A stretch of 64,000 nt of DNA from Candidatus Zixiibacteriota bacterium (GTDB taxonomy: Bacteria; Zixibacteria; MSB-5A5; GN15; FEB-12), in assembly GCA_028289585.1 (NCBI GenBank), contig JANQPI010000020.1, positions 160,039 through 224,038 of the forward strand, written 5' to 3'. The position numbers and the translations under genes were made by a program. Below are positions 1 through 10,090 of this stretch, piece after piece; the first letter of the stretch is position 1, and the number at the start of each line of letters is the position of its first letter. The notes beneath the pieces are model-generated. The model saw only the letters and a list, made by a program, of their open reading frames with translations, did no database searches and was not told where the DNA came from.

Positions 1-1133
1 CAGACCACGAACAGGAAGACGCCACCAACGAGGATCATCAGGGACGGCTCGATCCAGGAGAAGAGAACGCCGTTCTTAGCGAGCACGCCTTCTTTGTAGA
101 GCGTCTTCGTGAAGTACGGATAGGCGAGCCAGTACATATCAACCCAGTGGACAAACAGCAACCAGAACGCCATCACCTTCATGACCAGAAAGCTGCGTTT
201 ACTGGCTCGGAAAATCATAATGACAAACGGCGCCATGAAGTGGCCAAAGAGCAGAATGAGAGACGGGATCTTCCAACTGCCGTCCCAACGATTGAGATAC
301 CAGACCGTTTCCTCGGGAATGTTACCGTACCACTGCAGGAAGAACTGCGAGAAACCAATGTACGACCAGAAGACGATAAACCCGAAAATCAGTTTGCCCA
401 GATCATGGAAGTGCTCGACCGAGATCGCTTTGTCGAGATCGGATCGTTTGCGCAGATACATCGCCAGCAGCGTAATCATTGCAAGTGCATTCAGAAACGC
501 ACCGCCGAAGAAATAGACGCCGAAGATCGTCGAGTACCAGTGGAAGTCGAGCGACATCAGCCAGTCCCATGCGGCGTAGGTAATCGTAAAGGCGAAGAGC
601 AGCATGCCGATCGCCGATACAACCTTCAGACGCTGGAATGTCCGGGCCGTCGGATTGGTGTCCATCGACCGCGACATTCGATTCAAGACGATTGCCAGCG
701 CGCTCCAGACAACAAAATAGAAGATCGTGCGACCGATGAAGAACGGCTCGTTCAAATACGGTTGTTTGACCGCAAGAAAAGCATCGGTCGCCGGATCAAC
801 GTGCGTCCAGTGGTAGAGTGAATGCAAGCCCAGGAACAGAACGATCGTGAAGATGAACATGATCGGCAGACCCATCATGATCTGTTCGGCGATACGTCGG
901 ACCGTTACCGACCAGGACGCTCCTGTCAGATGATGGAGCATCGTAAAAAACATCGCCCCCAAGCCAATCGACGTCCAGAACGAGAACGCCACCAGGAACG
1001 CGTGGAAGAACTGCTCCGGGTTCGTGAAGTAAGCGGCAACAGAGCCAACCAGTCCCAGCGCGATGGCAAGGAGCGCAAGATTGGCGAAGTTCCCCTTCTT
1101 CTGCAGTCGGTAGGTCAGTGATTCAGCACTCAT
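1..1133 (-). CDS. actF: Alternative complex III membrane subunit ActF (3' end off window)
   Basis: Quinone-side integral membrane subunit of quinol:cytochrome c oxidoreductase (alternative complex III). Reading the minus strand from the ATG at 1133 gives about 377 residues in one uninterrupted frame that runs off the left edge, so the C-terminus is missing. The protein begins MSAESLTYRLQKKGNF and is then polytopic, with about ten hydrophobic segments. The stretch WDWLMSLDFHWYSTIFG is typical of ActF. It is the last visible gene of actABCDEF, 20 bp after actE. Long plus-strand frames here are antisense shadows with no family resemblance. Family assignment is strong from sequence plus operon order. 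Confidence 0.93.
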   Translation of the reverse strand, partial: MSAESLTYRLQKKGNFANLALLAIALGLVGSVAAYFTNPEQFFHAFLVAFSFWTSIGLGAMFFTMLHHLTGASWSVTVRRIAEQIMMGLPIMFIFTIVLFLGLHSLYHWTHVDPATDAFLAVKQPYLNEPFFIGRTIFYFVVWSALAIVLNRMSRSMDTNPTARTFQRLKVVSAIGMLLFAFTITYAAWDWLMSLDFHWYSTIFGVYFFGGAFLNALAMITLLAMYLRKRSDLDKAISVEHFHDLGKLIFGFIVFWSYIGFSQFFLQWYGNIPEETVWYLNRWDGSWKIPSLILLFGHFMAPFVIMIFRASKRSFLVMKVMAFWLLFVHWVDMYWLAYPYFTKTLYKEGVLAKNGVLFSWIEPSLMILVGGVFLFVV

Positions 1134-1153
1134 GCGATTGCAACATCCTTACC

Positions 1154-1786
1154 TTACAGGTCATCCCGCAGCGTCGGGGGAACATCTTCCAACGTACCGG
1201 CCTGTGACCGCTGAAGCACACGCATGTATGCCACGATCGCCCATCGATCCTCGACCGGTATCTGCCACTTATAGCCCCACATGTTGCGCACACCATTGGT
1301 GATGACGTCGTAGAGATAGCCATCCGGAGCGGCAACGAGTCTCGGGTCATGATATGACGGCGGAATAATCGTCATGCCACGCTGCACCACGATCCCCTTG
1401 AGATCGCCGGCGCCACCGGTTTGACCATGGCATGGTGTGCAGTAGATTCCATAGCGTTCCTGCCCACGGAGCAGGAGCTCTCGTGTAACCGGCATCGGCA
1501 TCGTCAGCAGCGTATCGCCGTTGGCATCGAGTCCCGTCTCCAGGGGACCACCCAGGGCGCGAGCCAATTGCCCGCGAGCAATCGTCCCTTCGACCGGGAT
1601 GCGCATCGGAAGACCGTCAGCGAAGAACTCGTTCGCTTCCTGCGCTTCATACTTCGGCTGATCATCCATATTGGGATTGATATGAATCGCCGGTTTGTCC
1701 GACGGTAACCCCTGGATACAACCGGAAACTGCGAAGATCAGAGCGAGTGCGAGTCCACTTGCGAGTAGGTGAGTGCGACGAATCAT
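1154..1786 (-). CDS. actE: Alternative complex III monohaem cytochrome c subunit ActE
   Basis: Membrane-anchored monohaem cytochrome c of alternative complex III, 210 residues. The N-terminus is a lipoprotein signal ending in the lipobox AVSGC (Cys near residue 23), so it should be lipid-anchored on the periplasmic face. One haem-binding motif, CTPCH, lies near residue 116, and a downstream NMWGYKW segment offers a plausible axial Met. In the complex it would pass electrons from the ActA haems toward a soluble cytochrome or an oxidase. The start shares one base with the actD stop (TAATG), so translation is probably coupled. Confidence 0.93.
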   Translation of the reverse strand: MIRRTHLLASGLALALIFAVSGCIQGLPSDKPAIHINPNMDDQPKYEAQEANEFFADGLPMRIPVEGTIARGQLARALGGPLETGLDANGDTLLTMPMPVTRELLLRGQERYGIYCTPCHGQTGGAGDLKGIVVQRGMTIIPPSYHDPRLVAAPDGYLYDVITNGVRNMWGYKWQIPVEDRWAIVAYMRVLQRSQAGTLEDVPPTLRDDL

Positions 1787-2351
1787 TACTCCCCCCTCAC
1801 CACTTCGACGTTCGTTCCGCCGATCGATTCCAGGAAACGCACCGTTTCCGTCTCGGAGAATTTCGCATCCCCCGCTTCGATCGAAATGAAGAAACCATCG
1901 TCGGAAAATTTCTCGAATTGCTTGGAGTAAAACAGGCCGTGGAACGGCTGGGGCAGTCGATTGAGAATCAACATGCTCAAGAGCGCCCCCAGGGCCGCAC
2001 CAAGAACGGTGAGGCCAAACGTGACGACCACGTACGCCGGATACGAGTTGAATGGCTTACCGGCAATGATCAGTGGATAGTCGACCGAGGATGTCCACCA
2101 CTGCAGCCAGAACCCGAACGATCCCAGGAGAAAAGCGGAGATTCCGGCACAGTAGCCAACGATCGACCGACGCAGACCCATCGCCTGATCCATCCCATGA
2201 ATCGGGAACGGCGAATGTGCATCGAATTTGGCATACCCGGCGTCACGAACCTTCTCGGCCGCATGGAGCAGGTCGCCAGCGTTTTTGAACGCCGCCAGGA
2301 TACCGTAGGTTTGGATTGCCGGCGCGGCCGCCGTTACGGTTTCGGTAGACA

Positions 2352-2352
<1 letters not shown>
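1786..2352 (-). CDS. actD: Alternative complex III membrane subunit ActD (DUF3341)
   Basis: Small membrane subunit ActD, 188 residues, DUF3341 type. The N-terminal half carries the family hallmark: YGILAAF followed by FDAHSPFPIHGMDQAMGL. Two transmembrane helices follow (around residues 65-85 and 105-130), joined by a loop with WWTSSVDYPL. The cytoplasmic N-terminal part has no redox motif, and its role is structural or coupling within the complex. It overlaps actC by one base at its start and actE by one base at its end, in the standard act order. Confidence 0.92.
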
Positions 2353-3755
<1,403 letters not shown>

Positions 3756-3758
3756 ACG

Positions 3759-6700
3759 TTATGCCGACTCCTTCGTGTCATGATCATGCCCGTGAGCCGT
3801 AGCTTTCGGGGCGAGATCGGGATGGTAATTCCGAATGCGACCGAGATATGATGTCCTCGGCTTCAGATTGTATTCTTCGAGCATACGATAACTACGCGTT
3901 GCCTTGGTCAGCTTGCTGACCTCACTCTCCGGGTCATTGAGATCGCCGAAGACGATTGCCTTGGTCGGGCAAACCTGCTGACAGGCAGTGACGATCTCGC
4001 CGTCACGAACGGTTCGATCTTCCTGCTTCGCCTTGAACTTCGCCTTGTTAATCCGCTGCGTACAGTAGGTGCATTTCTCCATAACACCGCGGAAGCGGAT
4101 CGTGACATCCTGATTGAACTGCAGACGATGCTCTTTCGGAATATCGTTGGTGTAGTTGAAGAAATTAAAGCGACGCACCTTATACGGGCAGTTGTTCGAG
4201 CAGTAGCGTGTCCCGATGCAGCGGTTATAGATCATCGTGTTGAGACCTTCGCTGTCGTGCACGGTCGCCGCGACCGGGCAAACGGCCTCGCACGGGGCGT
4301 ATTCGCAGTGCTGACACATCATCGGCATGACGTTCATGTCGGGATTGTCGAGGTCTCCGCCATAGTAGCGGTCGAGACGCAGCCAGTGCATCTCGCGCCC
4401 CTGGATCACCTGTTCCTTGCCAACAACCGGAATGTTGTTCTCGGACTGACAGGCAACAGTACAGGCTCCACAACCCGTGCAGGCATTCAGGTCAATCGTC
4501 ATTCCCCATTGATAACCCGTATCGAACTTGTGTTGCTGCCAGAGCGGAAGGAGCGGCGGATGATGCGGTTTTTCGGGTGTGAGCAATTGATGATGCAGGT
4601 CTTCTTTGCCGTCCTTGCCGTGCGACTCATGCGCCTGAAACGCCCGATAGGTCGCCTCGCGGTAGAGGGGACGTCCCTCCATTGACCAGTGATCCTGCGT
4701 CTGCGCAAGCGTGACACGCGCTCCCGTCTTGGTGAGCTGGGCACCACCCGTCGCGACGCCCAACGCGTTGGCGGTACGCAGCGGGTAGACATTCACACCG
4801 ACATCGGTGCCCACATTCTGACGGGGCGGCTCGAAACCGAAGAGGTTGCTCGACCGTCGACCCTCGTTGTATGGCTCTCCCGTCCGTCCGTAGCCGAGCG
4901 TCAGACCAATCGTGTTGTCGGCCTGACCAGGAGAGATCCACGCCGGAATCTCGATAGTCGCACCATTCAGGGAGATTGAGACGACGTCACCATTCTCGAT
5001 ACCGAGATCACGCGACGTCTTCCACGACAGCGTGGCAACATTGTCCCACGCTTGTTTGGTAATTGGGTGTGGCAACTCCTGGCACCACGCGACATTCGCA
5101 AAAGATCCGTCGTGGACCGGACCGGAAGAAAAGACAACTTCCAGACCATTGCCTGATGATTGGCTCAACAATGTTGCGAAGGCATTACCAACCGAACGGG
5201 CATCCACACGCGGAGTGGTTGCCGCTCCCACCGAACCCGCCAGCACGCCGTCATGCAGCGCAGTCTTCCAGTTTCTGTCGAAGTCGCGTCGCGGGAGCAC
5301 ATCGGCCCACGTTTCCTTCACCAGATCAACTGACGGTACAATTTCTCCGGTCGTCATCAGGTGGATCAGCTCGATGTTGGCCACCGAATCGTAGAGAGGT
5401 GCAATCAACGGTTGCGTGGGCGCAATTGTACCGTCGACTGAACGCGTATCACCCCACTGCTCAAGGTAATGCGAGGCGGCAATCAGCCAGTCGGACGCTG
5501 TGGCAGTCTCATCGACAAACATTGTGAAATAGATCGTGTTCGCGACTCGCTCGAGCCCGCCGGCGAGATCGATGTCAGCCGGCGCGTTGTAAACCGGGTT
5601 ACCGCCCAGAATCACACAGGTAGATATATCGCCCGATTTCATCGCACTCACCGTTTCATTAAGCGAGGCGAGCGACACCGGTTCGGCATCGGTGGGCTCA
5701 TAGTAGAAGACCGTGTTGCCGACGTTACCCAATGCGGTATTAATGGCCAAGGCCAGCGCATGGATCGGTGCGGGCTGACGCCGTCCGACAATAATCGCCG
5801 AGCGGCCGGTTTGGCTCATGAGGTCGGTTGCAACCGTTTTAACAAACGCAGCATCGACATCAGCGCCGGCCGCCGGGAGATTGTCGATTCCCTGCAGATC
5901 GAGGCCAAGTTGCCGCAATTCACGAGCGAGGGCGCCGATGAATGTCGGCATCAACGACGGCGCCAGGCGCAGACGATGATCGGCAGCCGATCCCGTAACG
6001 GTATAGGTCGATTCGATTTGATAATGACGGCTCATGCCATCCGTCGGCTCAAGCGGACGGCGGGAATCGGCAAAGCCGCGCGCCGTTGCCAGCGCATTCG
6101 GCTCATCGTTCGTGAAGTCGGCATCGATTCCAACAATCACCCGAGCGCCCGCCAGTTCATACTTCGGCATCAGCTTGCGACCAGTCGCCAGTTCCCCACC
6201 GGTCGAAATAGTCTCGTTCGATAGCGGTGTCCAGGTCGCCCAACGTGCTCGCGGGAAACGACGGGCAAACGCGCGTTTCAACCGAGCAAAGGTCGGCGAC
6301 GAGTACGGAGGCGCAATGACAGCAAGGCCGGTTCCGCGGTTATCAGCAAATGTCTCTCGCAAGCCGTTCCAGGTTGCGACAAACTCTTCGGCTGTCGCTT
6401 CTGCATCGCCGCGCATGTGTTTGCGCAGACGTTCCGGGGCATAGAGATGGAGAATGGAGGACTGTAGCAGATGGTTGGAGCCACCGAGGGAGGCCGGATG
6501 CTGCTCGTTGCCATCGATCTTGGTCGGGCGACCGTCGGTGCTCTGAACCACCAGGCCAATGCCTTCCCCCTCGAAGTCGACCGACGTCGCATAGAACTCA
6601 GGCGTTCCGGGATCGTAGGCCAGCGGCCGTTCAACGTGCGGTACGATGGTCTCGACCGGGCGGCGGCACGAGGCCAGACCCGCGAGCGCCATCGACGCCC

Positions 6701-6893
6701 CCATGAGCGTCAGAAAATTACGACGCGACCAGCCGGCCGGTGTGTCATCACCGCTGTTTCCGTTGCCATTCCCATTCGTTGTGGGAAGCTGATCGGCGTT
6801 TTCGGGAAACTCACGATGCAGATGGATGCGAAACTCTTCGGTGTCCGCCAGTTCGCTGAGGCTTTTCCAGTAATCGCGTTCACGCCAGCGCAT
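3759..6893 (-). CDS. actB: Alternative complex III molybdopterin-oxidoreductase-like/iron-sulfur subunit ActB
   Basis: Fused peripheral subunit ActB, 1044 residues, on the periplasmic face. A twin-arginine motif (R57-R58, RRNFLTLMG) is followed by a hydrophobic stretch and Cys76, as in ActB precursors. Residues about 80-730 are the molybdopterin-oxidoreductase-like domain, which in this family carries no molybdenum cofactor. The C-terminal 300 residues are an iron-sulfur domain with four cysteine groups: CTGCGACTVAC, CQHCEYAPCEAVCP, CIGTRYCSNNCP and CTYC plus CQQVCP. This fits three [4Fe-4S] and one [3Fe-4S] cluster as known for the family. Electrons pass from quinol to the haems of ActA/ActE. 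The gene lies 9 bp after actA. Confidence 0.95.
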   Translation of the reverse strand: MRWRERDYWKSLSELADTEEFRIHLHREFPENADQLPTTNGNGNGNSGDDTPAGWSRRNFLTLMGASMALAGLASCRRPVETIVPHVERPLAYDPGTPEFYATSVDFEGEGIGLVVQSTDGRPTKIDGNEQHPASLGGSNHLLQSSILHLYAPERLRKHMRGDAEATAEEFVATWNGLRETFADNRGTGLAVIAPPYSSPTFARLKRAFARRFPRARWATWTPLSNETISTGGELATGRKLMPKYELAGARVIVGIDADFTNDEPNALATARGFADSRRPLEPTDGMSRHYQIESTYTVTGSAADHRLRLAPSLMPTFIGALARELRQLGLDLQGIDNLPAAGADVDAAFVKTVATDLMSQTGRSAIIVGRRQPAPIHALALAINTALGNVGNTVFYYEPTDAEPVSLASLNETVSAMKSGDISTCVILGGNPVYNAPADIDLAGGLERVANTIYFTMFVDETATASDWLIAASHYLEQWGDTRSVDGTIAPTQPLIAPLYDSVANIELIHLMTTGEIVPSVDLVKETWADVLPRRDFDRNWKTALHDGVLAGSVGAATTPRVDARSVGNAFATLLSQSSGNGLEVVFSSGPVHDGSFANVAWCQELPHPITKQAWDNVATLSWKTSRDLGIENGDVVSISLNGATIEIPAWISPGQADNTIGLTLGYGRTGEPYNEGRRSSNLFGFEPPRQNVGTDVGVNVYPLRTANALGVATGGAQLTKTGARVTLAQTQDHWSMEGRPLYREATYRAFQAHESHGKDGKEDLHHQLLTPEKPHHPPLLPLWQQHKFDTGYQWGMTIDLNACTGCGACTVACQSENNIPVVGKEQVIQGREMHWLRLDRYYGGDLDNPDMNVMPMMCQHCEYAPCEAVCPVAATVHDSEGLNTMIYNRCIGTRYCSNNCPYKVRRFNFFNYTNDIPKEHRLQFNQDVTIRFRGVMEKCTYCTQRINKAKFKAKQEDRTVRDGEIVTACQQVCPTKAIVFGDLNDPESEVSKLTKATRSYRMLEEYNLKPRTSYLGRIRNYHPDLAPKATAHGHDHDTKESA

Positions 6894-6902
6894 TACGTGC
6901 TC

Positions 6903-7550
6903 CTAGTGATGACAGGCCGAACAGTCTTCGGGCGGATTGATATTCATCGTCTCTTTCCAGGCAGTCACCCATTCGGCGTGATTGTCCGGCTTGACCCAGT
7001 ACATATTCGTGACCTGATCCGGAGGCCGCAGGTATTCATCCGGGCTGCGGTGGCAGTCGAGGCACCACCCCATCGACAACGGTTCGACCTGCTGGACGAT
7101 TTCCATTTCAGCAACGTTACCGTGACACTCGATACAGCCAACACCGACCCGGACGTGGGCGGCGTGGTTGAAATAGGCATAATCACCCAGGTCGTGAATG
7201 CGAATCCACTCGATCGGCTCGTTCTCTTCCCAACTAGACCGGACGAGTTCAAGCGTTGCCAGATCCTGACCCACGAGCGAATGACAATTCATGCAGGTCC
7301 GCGTCGGTGGCACGTTGGCCTTGGACGACCATTCGACGGTCGTATGGCAATACCGGCAATCAATCGCCATGTTTCCGGCGTGAACCTTATGACTGTATTT
7401 GACAGGTTGGTCCGGGCGATACCCGACATCGGTGTACTCGGGCGCACCGTAATACCAGAAGAATCCAACGGCACCACACACAACCAGTCCCGCCACGAGT
7501 GCAGTGACGAGTGGCAGACGATTAGCCGCTTTGGGGAAGATCTGCGCCAA
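6903..7550 (-). CDS. actA: Alternative complex III pentahaem cytochrome c subunit ActA
   Basis: Multihaem cytochrome c, about 215 residues, first gene of the act operon. An N-terminal transmembrane anchor (LVTALVAGLVVCGAVGFF) is followed by five CxxCH motifs: CRYCH, CMNCH, CIECH, CLDCH and CSACH. This matches the pentahaem form of ActA. There is no ATG. Two in-frame TTG codons exist at 7556 and 7550. The 7550 TTG is preferred because GAGG lies 6 bases upstream, whereas the same GAGG directly abuts the 7556 TTG. A weak start in the lead gene may limit translation. Promoter-like elements lie at 7664-7691. Confidence 0.92.
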   Translation of the reverse strand: MAQIFPKAANRLPLVTALVAGLVVCGAVGFFWYYGAPEYTDVGYRPDQPVKYSHKVHAGNMAIDCRYCHTTVEWSSKANVPPTRTCMNCHSLVGQDLATLELVRSSWEENEPIEWIRIHDLGDYAYFNHAAHVRVGVGCIECHGNVAEMEIVQQVEPLSMGWCLDCHRSPDEYLRPPDQVTNMYWVKPDNHAEWVTAWKETMNINPPEDCSACHH

Positions 7551-7663
7551 CGTCAACCTCGCTTGTTACTTTATTCACAATGGTTGAGGCTTGGGCGGGG
7601 CGGATAAGGAAGGAAAGCACACTCTCGCACACCGTTACAACAACCAATCTCCATGCGGGCGGC

Positions 7664-7691
7664 AAGATACCGGTGCCCCCCTGCAAGTCAA
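7664..7691 (-). promoter_or_regulatory. Putative sigma70-type promoter of the act operon
   Basis: On the minus strand, TTGACT (7691-7686) and TATCTT (7669-7664) are separated by 16 bases, matching five and four positions of the -35 and -10 consensus. Transcription would start near 7657, giving a leader of about 100 bases before actA. The position, between the ctaB end and the actA start, is right for this operon. Seen in sequence; activity is inferred. Confidence 0.55.
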
Positions 7692-7721
7692 CCGGAAATC
7701 AGTCCCTCATTCGAGAAACAA

Positions 7722-7756
7722 GGGTACTGTTCGACACTGTCTAGAATAGTGTACCC
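7722..7756 (-). terminator. Possible ctaB terminator hairpin
   Basis: GGGTAC (7722-7727) pairs with GTACCC (7751-7756), and an additional ACT/AGT inner stem is offset by an 8-base bulge. Read on the minus strand the hairpin is followed by TTGTTTC, a weak T-rich tail. It sits 26 bases after the ctaB stop and upstream of the act promoter, so it could end ctaB transcription. It could instead be a regulatory site for act. Confidence 0.35.
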
Positions 7757-7782
7757 GAACGTATGCGATAGTTAGACAGCCG

Positions 7783-8655
7783 CTAGAGCAAGCGTAACAC
7801 GAGTTGGTCAACCATCACCGCGGTGAACAACCCAAGTAAGTATACGATAGAGTAGGCAAATAAACGTTTCGCGGAATTTTCCGTGCGCTCTTTGCGATCA
7901 ACCCAAACGGCGCGCAGGAAGTAGGCGCCGAGGAGAACGGCGATCGCAAAATAGAACCACCCGGAACCGAAGAAGATAAGCAGCAACGAAATCACCACGA
8001 CGATCACTGAGTAAATCGCCATCAGCCGCCGCGTGTTATTGTCACCTTTTATCAGTGGCATCATCGGCAAACCGGCTTTGACGTAATCGTCCTTACAGTA
8101 CAGCGCCAACGCCCAAAAATGCGGTGGGGTCCAGAAGAAGATGATCGCGAACATCAACCACGGAGCGACCGCCATCTCCCCCGTTGCCGCGGCCCATGCG
8201 CCCACGGGCGCCATCGCACCCGCCGCGCCTCCAATGACGATGTTCTGTGGCGTCGTCGGTTTCAGCAGCAGCGTGTAGATCAGCGCATAGAAGAGAATCG
8301 TCGCCAACGCCAAGGAAGCGACTAACCAATTGAAGACCCAGGCGAAGAGCAGCACACCGACCGCGCCAATCGTGATCGAAAAGAGCAGGGCGTGCCCCGG
8401 TGTAATGCGCTTGAGTGGTAACGGTCGTCGCTTCGCCGTTCGCGACATGCGGGCGTCGATGTTCCGCTCGAAGAACTGATTGAGGGCATTGGCTGCCCCA
8501 CCGGTCAGAAACAGACCGACCATGACAAGCAGGAAACTGACCGGCTCTCGCAAAAACGATCCTTCAACAACCAGGGCTGCGGCTCCGGTGAACAACACCA
8601 GCAGCATGATCGTCGGCTTGGTGAGCGCCATGTAGTCTTTGAGCACAGTTGTCAT
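7783..8655 (-). CDS. ctaB: Protohaem IX farnesyltransferase (haem O synthase)
   Basis: UbiA-family prenyltransferase that adds a farnesyl group to haem b, giving haem O for haem-copper oxidases; 291 residues and about nine membrane helices. The substrate-binding region NALNQFFERNIDARMSRT carries the Asp-rich motif of the family, followed by KRRPLP. The ATG at 8655 (MTTVLKDYMALTKP) is chosen because family alignment begins here; an in-frame extension upstream to 8736 has no conserved residues. Lying beside an alternative complex III operon, it fits a respiratory cluster in which the oxidase genes are probably just off the left edge. Confidence 0.93.
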   Translation of the reverse strand: MTTVLKDYMALTKPTIMLLVLFTGAAALVVEGSFLREPVSFLLVMVGLFLTGGAANALNQFFERNIDARMSRTAKRRPLPLKRITPGHALLFSITIGAVGVLLFAWVFNWLVASLALATILFYALIYTLLLKPTTPQNIVIGGAAGAMAPVGAWAAATGEMAVAPWLMFAIIFFWTPPHFWALALYCKDDYVKAGLPMMPLIKGDNNTRRLMAIYSVIVVVISLLLIFFGSGWFYFAIAVLLGAYFLRAVWVDRKERTENSAKRLFAYSIVYLLGLFTAVMVDQLVLRLL

Positions 8656-8790
8656 CGGTCGGTCAATGTGGGGGCAAAGAGCGATTTCGACAAGGTGATT
8701 CCTACCGCTTCGGCTTTTGCTTGTTCTTTTTCTCACAAGCCAGAACCGTCGCGCACCGGTGGTGGTTCATGCGGCGCTTAAGAATTAAGA

Positions 8791-8817
8791 TGGATCCCCG
8801 CCTGCGCGAGGATGACG
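8791..8817 (-). repeat. REP-like palindromic unit, copy 1
   Basis: This 27-base unit is the reverse complement of copy 2 at 8898-8924 with 22 of 27 positions identical. It has the TGGAT...CCCCGC...GATGACG pattern seen in dispersed palindromic repeats of many bacterial genomes. Its own internal stem is imperfect. Confidence 0.65.
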
Positions 8818-8854
8818 TTAACGCAGTTGCGTGCTGTTCCGTGCCCGGAAGTCG

Positions 8855-8869
8855 CCCCGGCTGCCGGGG
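8855..8869. repeat. GC hairpin between the two REP-like units
   Basis: Perfect 6-bp stem CCCCGG/CCGGGG with loop CTG, midway between the inverted repeat units. There is no T-run on either side, so it does not look like a terminator. Confidence 0.5.
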
Positions 8870-8897
8870 TCACATGGATGGACCGGGACTGTTTGTC

Positions 8898-8924
8898 TGT
8901 CATTCCCGCGGAGGCGGGAATCCA
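8898..8924 (+). repeat. REP-like palindromic unit, copy 2
   Basis: Contains the perfect hairpin ATTCCCGC-GGAG-GCGGGAAT flanked by GTC and CCA. It is inverted relative to copy 1, forming a paired REP-like arrangement about 80 bp apart. Such units are usually non-autonomous mobile palindromes; no transposase is in the window. Confidence 0.7.
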
Positions 8925-8944
8925 GACCTCACCTCGTCGTGCGC

Positions 8945-8964
8945 GGCAGGTGTCCTCACCTGCC
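8945..8964. repeat. Perfect hairpin GGCAGGTG/CACCTGCC
   Basis: Eight-base perfect stem with a four-base loop (TCCT), 21 bases after the second REP-like unit. No T-run follows on either strand. It probably belongs to the same repeat cluster. Confidence 0.5.
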
Positions 8965-9034
8965 CGTCAGCTACGTAGCCGTGTCACCTCTCAACTCCGC
9001 TCAAGGTGACTCATGTGAGATAGATTCGTGACCG

Positions 9035-9454
9035 CTACTCGCCGATGATTTTGATCAGCGCGCGCTTGCGCCGACGACCGTCGAACTCACCATAGAAAAT
9101 CTGTTCCCAGGGTCCGAAATCGAGCTGACCGTCGGTAATCGCCACCACCACTTCGCGCCCCATGATCTGCCGCTTGAGATGCGCGTCGGCGTTATCCTCG
9201 CCGGTATTGTTGTGACGGTACTGCGTTATCGGCTCGTGCGGCGCGAGCTCTTCGAGCCATTTTTCATAGTCGTGATGCAATCCGCGTTCATCGTCGTTGA
9301 TAAACACCGACGCGGTGATGTGCATCGCGTTGACGAGCACCAAGCCGTTTCTGACACCCGACTCGGCCACCGCGGCCTCGACATCAGGAGTGATATTAAC
9401 AAAGCCCCGTCGGGACGGGACCTCGAACCAAAGTTCTTTGCGCAGATGTTTCAT
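9035..9454 (-). CDS. yjbQ: YjbQ/UPF0047 family protein
   Basis: 139-residue protein of the YjbQ (UPF0047) family, a trimeric beta-sandwich fold linked in some bacteria to secondary thiamine-phosphate synthase activity. The family signature [17 protein letters not shown] near residues 82-98 is intact, including the metal-site His, and HITASVFIN and [15 protein letters not shown] follow the family pattern. The length is normal. Its ATG overlaps the stop of the upstream LigT-like gene (ATGA at 9451-9454), so the two are probably co-translated. The physiological role in this organism is unknown. Confidence 0.9.
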   Translation of the reverse strand: MKHLRKELWFEVPSRRGFVNITPDVEAAVAESGVRNGLVLVNAMHITASVFINDDERGLHHDYEKWLEELAPHEPITQYRHNNTGEDNADAHLKRQIMGREVVVAITDGQLDFGPWEQIFYGEFDGRRRKRALIKIIGE

Positions 9455-10041
9455 CGATCACCCTCATGCGAATCGCTACAGGTCTCAACCTCCCCGGGAC
9501 CGGTCAATGGATACGACTCCTCGACCTCGTACACACGACCATCGCCGGACTTGTGCGAAGCATACAGTTCAAACGATTCGGCGACAAACGGCGTGAACAA
9601 TGCCAGCGCGTTGGCTTGTAAAAAGCGCGCAAGGCGACCGTTCGCCTGCGGCCGAAGGTACCCGAGTTTGACATGGGGATGATAGCGCCGGCGTTCCGGT
9701 TCAACGGACACTCGCGTCACGGCGTTATCGATCTTGCCGCGGAGTCGCAGAATCGGCTCGGGGTCGTTAACCCCCACCCAGAGTTCGTTTTTGTCTTTAC
9801 GGGGCGGAAAGTGTCCGACTGACTTCAGAGCGACACCGATCGGCGGGACCGACACGGTCGAAAGCGCATAGTCAATATCATTGAAGAGTGTTCCGTCGGC
9901 CTCACCAATAAACCGCACGGTGAGGACCATCCGCTCCGGATCAACCCACCGGACGCCGGGAATACCGACCTGGAGCGCGTGCAGCTCCGATTTGATTCGT
10001 TCGGGGATCGTAATGGCAACAAACAAGCGACCGGAGGACAT
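9451..10041 (-). CDS. thpR: RNA 2',3'-cyclic phosphodiesterase-like (LigT/ThpR) protein with altered active site
   Basis: 196-residue member of the 2H phosphoesterase superfamily (LigT/ThpR). The fold pattern is clear: [10 protein letters not shown] at the N-terminus, [18 protein letters not shown] in the first motif region, and [12 protein letters not shown] in the second. Active members have two HxT/S motifs. Here the first reads V-L-T, so its His is Val, and the second reads H-V-K, so its Thr is Lys. Classical phosphodiesterase activity is therefore doubtful. The ATG at 10041 is preferred over a TTG two codons upstream. Coupled to yjbQ by an ATGA overlap. Confidence 0.82.
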   Translation of the reverse strand: MSSGRLFVAITIPERIKSELHALQVGIPGVRWVDPERMVLTVRFIGEADGTLFNDIDYALSTVSVPPIGVALKSVGHFPPRKDKNELWVGVNDPEPILRLRGKIDNAVTRVSVEPERRRYHPHVKLGYLRPQANGRLARFLQANALALFTPFVAESFELYASHKSGDGRVYEVEESYPLTGPGEVETCSDSHEGDR

Positions 10042-10090
10042 GACCAAGCATGTCCCCCGCGTCGGGTAACGTCAAAGTAAAGATGTCGGG

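Larger units (their letters stand above)
8656..9034. other. 379-bp gene-free region containing palindromic repeats
   Basis: No coding frame here has family resemblance or a convincing ribosome site. The content is a run of palindromes: two inverted copies of a REP-like unit (8791-8817 and 8898-8924), a hairpin CCCCGG/CCGGGG (8855-8869), and a hairpin GGCAGGTG/CACCTGCC (8945-8964). A short inverted repeat GCTTGT/ACAAGC (8719-8740) lies nearer the ctaB start. Confidence 0.7.

Noticed and set aside
147..1121. Two plus-strand open frames covering the left edge
   Set aside because: They are antisense to actF, rich in Arg/Gln/His with no fold or motif; the minus strand encodes a clear membrane protein of the act operon.
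5469..7607. Long plus-strand frames (251 and 378 codons)
   Set aside because: Antisense to actB and actA, whose haem and iron-sulfur motifs prove the minus strand is coding.
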